Source: Haloferax sp046557615
GTDB lineage: Archaea; Halobacteriota; Halobacteria; Halobacteriales; Haloferacaceae
Direction of reading: 5' to 3'
Length of the DNA: 64,000 bases
NCBI RefSeq assembly: GCF_046557615.1
Contig: NZ_JBKIII010000001.1
Location: forward strand, 682,001 to 746,000
The notes beneath the pieces are model-generated. The model did no database searches, had not been told where the DNA came from, and saw only the letters and a list, made by a program, of their open reading frames with translations. The position numbers and the translations under genes were made by a program. Shown piece by piece: positions 60,044 to 64,000 of this stretch. Positions within the stretch are counted from its first letter, which is position 1. Each line of letters opens with the position of its first letter.

Positions 60044-60280
60044 ATGACTGCTGTCGAAATCGAATACTGCGTCCCCTGCGGCTTTCTGGACCGTGCCGAG
60101 ACGGTTCAGCATCATCTGCTCCAACAGTTCGGCCAGCAACTCGACCGCGTCTCTCTCGTCACCGGCGACGACGGCGTCTTCACTGTCTCTGTCGATGGCG
60201 AGCGGGTCTGGGACAAATCTGAAGACGAATTCGACCTCGACTTGATTCTCCGACGGGTTCGCCCACATCTCCGCCCGTGA
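60044..60280 (+). CDS. Rdx (SelW/SelT/SelH-like) thioredoxin-fold protein
   Basis: The 78-residue protein begins MTAVEIEYCVPCGFLDRAETV; CVPCG (Cys9-Cys12) is the redox CxxC at the place of the CxxU motif in eukaryotic selenoprotein W. The rest (VSLVTGDDGVFTVSVDGERVWDKSEDEFD) fits the family fold. Function: small thiol-redox protein, partner unknown. It ends by overlapping the next gene by four bases (GTGA), so the two are translated together. It lies 60 bp downstream of the CxxC membrane protein on the same strand. Confidence 0.9.
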   Translation: MTAVEIEYCVPCGFLDRAETVQHHLLQQFGQQLDRVSLVTGDDGVFTVSVDGERVWDKSEDEFDLDLILRRVRPHLRP

Positions 60281-60681
60281 AATCGCTCGAACACGCCACC
60301 GTCGGGGTCGTCGTCGGGACGATTGCAGCACTCACACTAACCCCTCCGGGGTCGCTCGTCGCGTTGGTCGGCCTCGCCGTCCTCTTGAGCGTCTTCATCG
60401 ACCTCGACCACTTCGTCCTCGCCCGCTTCGAGCGCGGCGATTGGTCCAATCTCAAACTCGCCGTGACGAATCCTCGAATCGGCTTGCTCGAACAGGAGAA
60501 AGTGTTCGAAGACTTCCCTCGTGAGTTCAATCTGAAGCGGCTCTTGAGCCACCAACTCATCGGCGGCGTCGCCGTGGTGGGATTGGTTCTATCGGGAAAT
60601 CTGGTGTTCGCCGCATTCGTCGGCGTCGTCATCTACGCACACATCGTCTGCGACTTGCTCAGAGATAGCGGAATCGCGTGA
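60277..60681 (+). CDS. small membrane protein, YdjM/DUF457-like metal-dependent hydrolase fragment
   Basis: The 134-residue protein starts at GTG 60277 (overlapping the Rdx stop) with hydrophobic segments at about residues 7-24, 28-43, 94-108 and 111-127. Conserved polar residues inside them, VFIDLDHFVLARF (Asp-x-Asp-His) and LLSHQLIGGVA and YAHIVCDLLRD, resemble the His/Asp metal site of DUF457/YdjM-type inner membrane hydrolases, but the protein is shorter than those. Function unknown. It is convergent with the aldo/keto reductase gene, 15 bp apart. Confidence 0.72.
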   Translation: MKSLEHATVGVVVGTIAALTLTPPGSLVALVGLAVLLSVFIDLDHFVLARFERGDWSNLKLAVTNPRIGLLEQEKVFEDFPREFNLKRLLSHQLIGGVAVVGLVLSGNLVFAAFVGVVIYAHIVCDLLRDSGIA

Positions 60682-60696
60682 AAAGAAAGGAGAGAG

Positions 60697-61719
60697 CTAG
60701 TGGCCCCAGACCTTGTCGTCTTCTTCGTAGCGAGCGTTCATGATGCGTTCCCACTGCTCGTTTGAAAGGTCCACGTCGGCCGCGCCGACGTTCTCGCGCA
60801 TCTGTTCTTCAGTTCGCGCGCCGATGATGGGCACAACGGTCGCCTCGGGGTAGTCCATCAGCCAGCGAAGTGAGACTTGTGCGGGACTCGCATCGACTTC
60901 GTCGGCGACGGCGCGAATCTCGTCGAGGACGTGCCAACCGCGTTCGGAGACGTAGAACCGCTCGAATCGCTCGTCGAACGCCCCGCGTGCGCCGTCTGGC
61001 GCGACGTACTTCGTCGGGTCGTCGGGGTCGGCACGTTCGTACTTTCCGGTCATGAACCCACCCGCGAGTGGCGAGTATGGACAGACCGCGATGTCTTGGT
61101 CGCCGCACACGTCGAGATAGTCTTTCACGTCCTCGTAGTAACCGGGATGGAACAGTGGTTGGGTCACGTCGAAACGGGCGTAGTCGTTCACCTCTGACTT
61201 CCAGAGGGCTTTCGTGAGTTGCCACGCCGCCATCGTCGAGGCCCCGAGGTAGTTCACCTTCCCGTCTTCGACGAGTCGATTGAGCGTCTGGAGGGTCTCT
61301 TCGATGGGTGTGTTCTCGTCCCAGCGGTGGATGTAGTAGAGGTCGAGGTAGTCGGTTCCGAGGCGGTCGAGCGTGCCGTCGATTTGATTCCGAATGTGCG
61401 TGCGCGAGAGGCCGCTTCCATTCGGATTGTCGTCGTCGAAGCCGAAGTAGACCTTCGAGGCGATGACGTAATCTTCTCTATCGCGCTCGGCGAGCCAGTT
61501 GCCGATGTACTCCTCGGAGGTGCCGTTCGGGTCGCCGTAGACGTTGGCGGTGTCGATGAAGTTCCCACCGAGTTCGGCGAACGTATCGAGCAGGTCGTGG
61601 GCTTGCGATTCGTCCGTTTCGAGTACGTCGCCCGTCCGTCGGCCAAAGCGCCACGTCCCGAAGCAGAGTTCGGAGACGCGGGTGCCAGTCGAACCGAGTC
61701 GTCGGTAGTCGAGGCTCAT
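60697..61719 (-). CDS. aldo/keto reductase
   Basis: The protein has 340 residues from the ATG at 61717-61719 (MSLDYRRLGSTGTRVSELCF). The (beta/alpha)8 barrel motifs are all present: FGTWRFG, FIDTANVYG with catalytic Asp and Tyr, VIASKVYFG with Lys, and YLDLYYIHRWD with His. The C-terminal SLRWLMDYPEATVVPIIGAR binds the NADP phosphate. Bacterial homologues reduce sugar aldehydes and alpha-keto compounds; the substrate here is unknown. The ATG at 61731 (four residues longer) is less likely. A broken small membrane-protein frame lies just upstream on the same strand. Confidence 0.92.
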   Translation of the reverse strand: MSLDYRRLGSTGTRVSELCFGTWRFGRRTGDVLETDESQAHDLLDTFAELGGNFIDTANVYGDPNGTSEEYIGNWLAERDREDYVIASKVYFGFDDDNPNGSGLSRTHIRNQIDGTLDRLGTDYLDLYYIHRWDENTPIEETLQTLNRLVEDGKVNYLGASTMAAWQLTKALWKSEVNDYARFDVTQPLFHPGYYEDVKDYLDVCGDQDIAVCPYSPLAGGFMTGKYERADPDDPTKYVAPDGARGAFDERFERFYVSERGWHVLDEIRAVADEVDASPAQVSLRWLMDYPEATVVPIIGARTEEQMRENVGAADVDLSNEQWERIMNARYEEDDKVWGH

Positions 61720-61771
61720 ACGAAGTGACACGACCGACAGCGACTAAAGGGTGGGAGTTGCGGCGAGATGT

Positions 61772-61996
61772 TCAGGGGCGGTCGTCGCCGCTCGATACCT
61801 CTGTCGCAGACGGTGGTCCGAGCGGTGACGCCGTTACGAGCAATCCAACGACCATAACTGCAAACCCGAACGTCGCCCACCCAGGGGTGGCGTACTGTAC
61901 GACCTAGAGGTGGAGGACCGCGCCGACAATCGTGAGAGCAATCCCGAACCGCTGGGACGATGCATCATCCAGACTCGCACCTTTCGTGACGGCCAC
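61772..61996 (-). pseudogene. small two-helix membrane protein frame broken by one in-frame TAG
   Basis: From a GTG at 61994-61996 the frame encodes 30 residues ending in a hydrophobic run (FGIALTIVGAVLHL), then TAG (61904-61906), then 43 codons in the same frame (VVQYATPGWATFGFAVMVVG and on) with a second hydrophobic run, ending TGA at 61772. Without the TAG it would be a 74-residue protein with two helices and a polar tail. Codon use is normal on both sides. It lies between the divergent aldo/keto reductase and Gfo/Idh/MocA genes. Confidence 0.5.
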
Positions 61997-62050
61997 ATAG
62001 CACTTTTGTCTGCCCGCACGCTTTTGGCGAATCCACACGACATGTAACTC

Positions 62051-63052
62051 ATGTTTCGTGTTGCCGCCATCGGACTGGGTGACCTCGGGATGCTGGAGTG
62101 CCGCCTCTTCGACGAACTGGAAGGTGTCAGTATTGTTGCAGGGGCAGACCCGAATCCGGACGCTCGTGACCACTTCGAATGGGAGTTCGACGCACCCGCC
62201 TACGAAGATGTGGACGACCTCCTCGACTCGGAGTTTTTGGACGCCGTGACGATTGTCTCGCCGCACACACTGCACTTCGACCAAGCACTCGCGGCTATCG
62301 AACACGGCCTGCACGTCCACCTCGAAAAGCCGATGGTCACCGACTTCGGCGGCGCACAGGCACTCATCCACCGCGCCGAAGAGTACGACGTGACGCTCGC
62401 AGTGGGGTATCAACGTCACTTCGACCCGCGGTTCATCGAGATACGCCGACTCATCGACGAGGGACGCATCGGTGACCCGCACATGGTCATCTGCCACCTC
62501 GAACAGCAGTGGATTCGATGGACGAAAGACCAGTGGCGAGCCGACCCGTCACTCTCCGGCGGCGGCCAGTTGTACGACTCGGGGTCGCACATCCTCGATG
62601 CGATGCTCTGGTGTACACGCTCGACGCCAGTTTCGGTTGCCGCCGCCATCGACGACCAGGAGTACGATGTCGATGTCAACTCCGCGCTCGCGGTTGTTCT
62701 CGACAGAGAAGGTTCGCGGATTACAGGGAGCGTTGGCGTCTCCGGCGACGGCCAGAGCATCCCTGACCCCGGTGAATCCTTGCGCATCCTCGGGACGGAC
62801 GGAATGATTTCGTACGACGGCGAGACCATCGAACTGACCGAACACGGAATGACCTACAAGACGACGCCGAGAGTCCCCGAATTCGAGGAGCTGACGACGA
62901 AGAAACTCCGGAACTTCGTGGACGCCGCCCGCGACGAAGCCGACCTGCTCATTCCCGCCGAGGACGGTCTGAAAGTCATCGCACTCACCGAAGCGGCCTA
63001 CGAGTCGGCGACGACGGGCCACCGCGTGAATATCGACATCGACCTCGATTGA
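62051..63052 (+). CDS. Gfo/Idh/MocA-family NAD(P)-dependent oxidoreductase
   Basis: The 333-residue protein has an N-terminal Rossmann domain (MFRVAAIGLGDLGMLECRLF, GLGDLG motif) and the second-strand region SIVAGADPNPDARDHFEWEF. The conserved EKPMVTDFGGAQALIHRAEE (the EKP motif with catalytic Lys) is followed by the C-terminal alpha/beta substrate domain with GGQLYDSGSHILDAMLWCT, where GSH holds the catalytic His. It acts on a sugar or related polyol; the exact substrate is not known. It is divergent from the minus-strand genes and followed 52 bp later by a methyltransferase gene. Confidence 0.9.
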   Translation: MFRVAAIGLGDLGMLECRLFDELEGVSIVAGADPNPDARDHFEWEFDAPAYEDVDDLLDSEFLDAVTIVSPHTLHFDQALAAIEHGLHVHLEKPMVTDFGGAQALIHRAEEYDVTLAVGYQRHFDPRFIEIRRLIDEGRIGDPHMVICHLEQQWIRWTKDQWRADPSLSGGGQLYDSGSHILDAMLWCTRSTPVSVAAAIDDQEYDVDVNSALAVVLDREGSRITGSVGVSGDGQSIPDPGESLRILGTDGMISYDGETIELTEHGMTYKTTPRVPEFEELTTKKLRNFVDAARDEADLLIPAEDGLKVIALTEAAYESATTGHRVNIDIDLD

Positions 63053-63104
63053 CCCCGACAGTCGACCCACTCGCCCATTCTTGTCAACAAGATTGTTGTA
63101 CTGG

Positions 63105-63944
63105 ATGTCGAACACCGACGAGATGGCCGATTTGGACCCCCAAGACTACTACGACGAGTTTGCTGAACGAGAGTGGGAGCGACTCGAACGCGACCCGGTA
63201 ACGAGATTAGAGTTCGAAAATACAGTCGCGTATCTCGACGAATTTCTCCCTCCTTCGGGCCGCGTCCTCGATGCCGGTGCTGGCGCAGGTCGATACACGG
63301 TGTGGCTCGCCGAGCGAGGATTCGAGGTCGAACACCTCGACGTGAGTGCCGAGCAGGTTCGTATCGCCCGCAGGAAGGTTACCGAGCGAGGCCAGACCGA
63401 CCGAGTCACCTGCCAGCAGGGTGATGTACGACACTTCCCGTTTGCAGACGACTCCTTCGATGCAGTCTGTTGTCTCGGCGGGCCGCTGAGCCACGTCATG
63501 GGTGAGTCGGGGCGTGCGGCGGCCCTCTCCGAACTCCGACGCGTCGCCGCACCCGACGCGCCCGTTTTCATCTCCGTTATCAGTCGGTTTGCGATGCTTC
63601 GCGATATCCTCAAGTTCTCGCTGGAGACGAGTCATGGCCTGCTCGAACCAATCGCCGCAGACGGCGACTACACCGCAGAGCGTGTCGCCGAACACGCAGA
63701 CGGAGAGGGATGGGCCGAGTGCCACGGCTTCCGGGTAGACGAGTTCGAGACGGTGCTTCGAGAGGCTGGGTTCGAAATCGAGCGCCTCGTTGGTCTCGAA
63801 AACGTTGCGAACCGGATGAAAGACGAGTTGAAAGGTGCAGATTCGGCGGCACTCGAAGACGTTCGGGCCGTGGTTCGCATGCTCCGCGAAGACCGAACCG
63901 CAGTGGATTTCTCCGAACACATGCTCGCCGTGTGTCGCGCGTGA
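63105..63944 (+). CDS. class I SAM-dependent methyltransferase
   Basis: The protein has 280 residues from ATG 63105; an internal ATG at 63123 (MADLDPQDYYDEFAEREWER) is also a good start. Motif I is RVLDAGAGAGRYTVWLAERG (about residues 55-74), with VEHLDVSAEQVRIA as motif II and FPFADDSFDAVCCLGGPLSH as the catalytic-loop region. The C-terminal half is longer than in minimal methyltransferases (about 110 residues), with ECHGFRVDEFETVLREAGFEIE, a pattern shared by ubiquinone/menaquinone biosynthesis (UbiE-like) proteins; the substrate is unknown. Confidence 0.88.
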   Translation: MSNTDEMADLDPQDYYDEFAEREWERLERDPVTRLEFENTVAYLDEFLPPSGRVLDAGAGAGRYTVWLAERGFEVEHLDVSAEQVRIARRKVTERGQTDRVTCQQGDVRHFPFADDSFDAVCCLGGPLSHVMGESGRAAALSELRRVAAPDAPVFISVISRFAMLRDILKFSLETSHGLLEPIAADGDYTAERVAEHADGEGWAECHGFRVDEFETVLREAGFEIERLVGLENVANRMKDELKGADSAALEDVRAVVRMLREDRTAVDFSEHMLAVCRA

Positions 63945-64000
63945 TTACGGGAGCGTGAGCAGACACAGTTTACCGGTCGAACCGCCGACACCGGATTGGT
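63945..64000 (-). CDS. C-terminal end of a minus-strand gene (partial)
   Basis: The minus strand reads an open frame from the window edge to a TAA at 63945-63947, giving 17-18 residues ending GKLCLLTLP. Codon use is normal, and the stop directly abuts the methyltransferase stop, the usual convergent packing here. Too little remains to name it. Confidence 0.4.
   Translation of the reverse strand, partial: QSGVGGSTGKLCLLTLP

Overview
The window is chromosomal DNA from a halophilic archaeon (class Halobacteria), most like a Haloferax-type organism. The evidence is the acidic, high-GC coding sequence, TFB with an archaeal zinc ribbon, RNA polymerase subunit Rpo11, an archaeal 7S SRP RNA, TATA boxes about 25-30 nt before start codons (leaderless genes), twin-arginine lipoproteins and short CPxCG zinc-finger proteins. 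The genus is an inference from gene content.

Layout. 1-9.5 kb is a cation and amino-acid transport block: the partial end of an FAD oxidoreductase, an SRPBCC protein, a trkA-trkH pair, a small lipoprotein, a convergent second trkH-trkA pair, and an APC permease with its own RCK protein. 9.6-12.8 kb holds a Tat lipoprotein and an unusual 756-residue protein with a Nudix core and an internal Tat-like segment. 13-18 kb has gatCA, tfb, a Nudix hydrolase, an asparagine-synthase-like protein and a PHP phosphoesterase. 18-22.7 kb has a CBS protein, purL, a CinA-like protein and a quinone reductase-like protein. 23-27 kb holds two paralogous GH13 alpha-glucosidases. 27-35 kb has a VOC protein, an AT-rich membrane protein, hisF, a DUF1684-type protein, rpo11, two metallo-beta-lactamase-fold proteins, a membrane DnaJ protein with a Ser/Arg tract, and a uracil-DNA-glycosylase-like protein.

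35-40 kb has a small membrane protein and a type IV pilus/type II secretion ATPase and membrane pair (PilB/PilC type). 40-42 kb has a thioredoxin-reductase-like flavoprotein and tRNA-Gly(TCC), followed by about 350 bp of tRNA-tail duplications and hairpins. 42-46.7 kb has an SDR, a Tat-exported protein, tatA, the SRP RNA, and a thiolase-like/DUF35 pair that lacks the usual key cysteines. 47-56 kb has a single-domain PhoU protein, membrane and coiled-coil proteins, an Old Yellow Enzyme, a nitrilase-family amidase, a HEAT-repeat protein, a secreted two-HKD phospholipase D-like protein, and an S1-OB-DHH RecJ-like nuclease. 56-64 kb has a JAMM protease with FAD synthase (ribL), cytochrome oxidase subunit II divergent from a CtaA-CtaB fusion, a small Rdx protein, an aldo/keto reductase, a Gfo/Idh/MocA dehydrogenase and a methyltransferase.

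No CRISPR array, rRNA or intact insertion sequence was seen. The least explained items are the Nudix/internal-Tat protein, the tRNA-Gly-associated repeat cluster, two short reading frames each broken by one in-frame stop (TGA near 55.8 kb, TAG near 61.9 kb), and an 18-bp inverted repeat between tatA and the SRP RNA.
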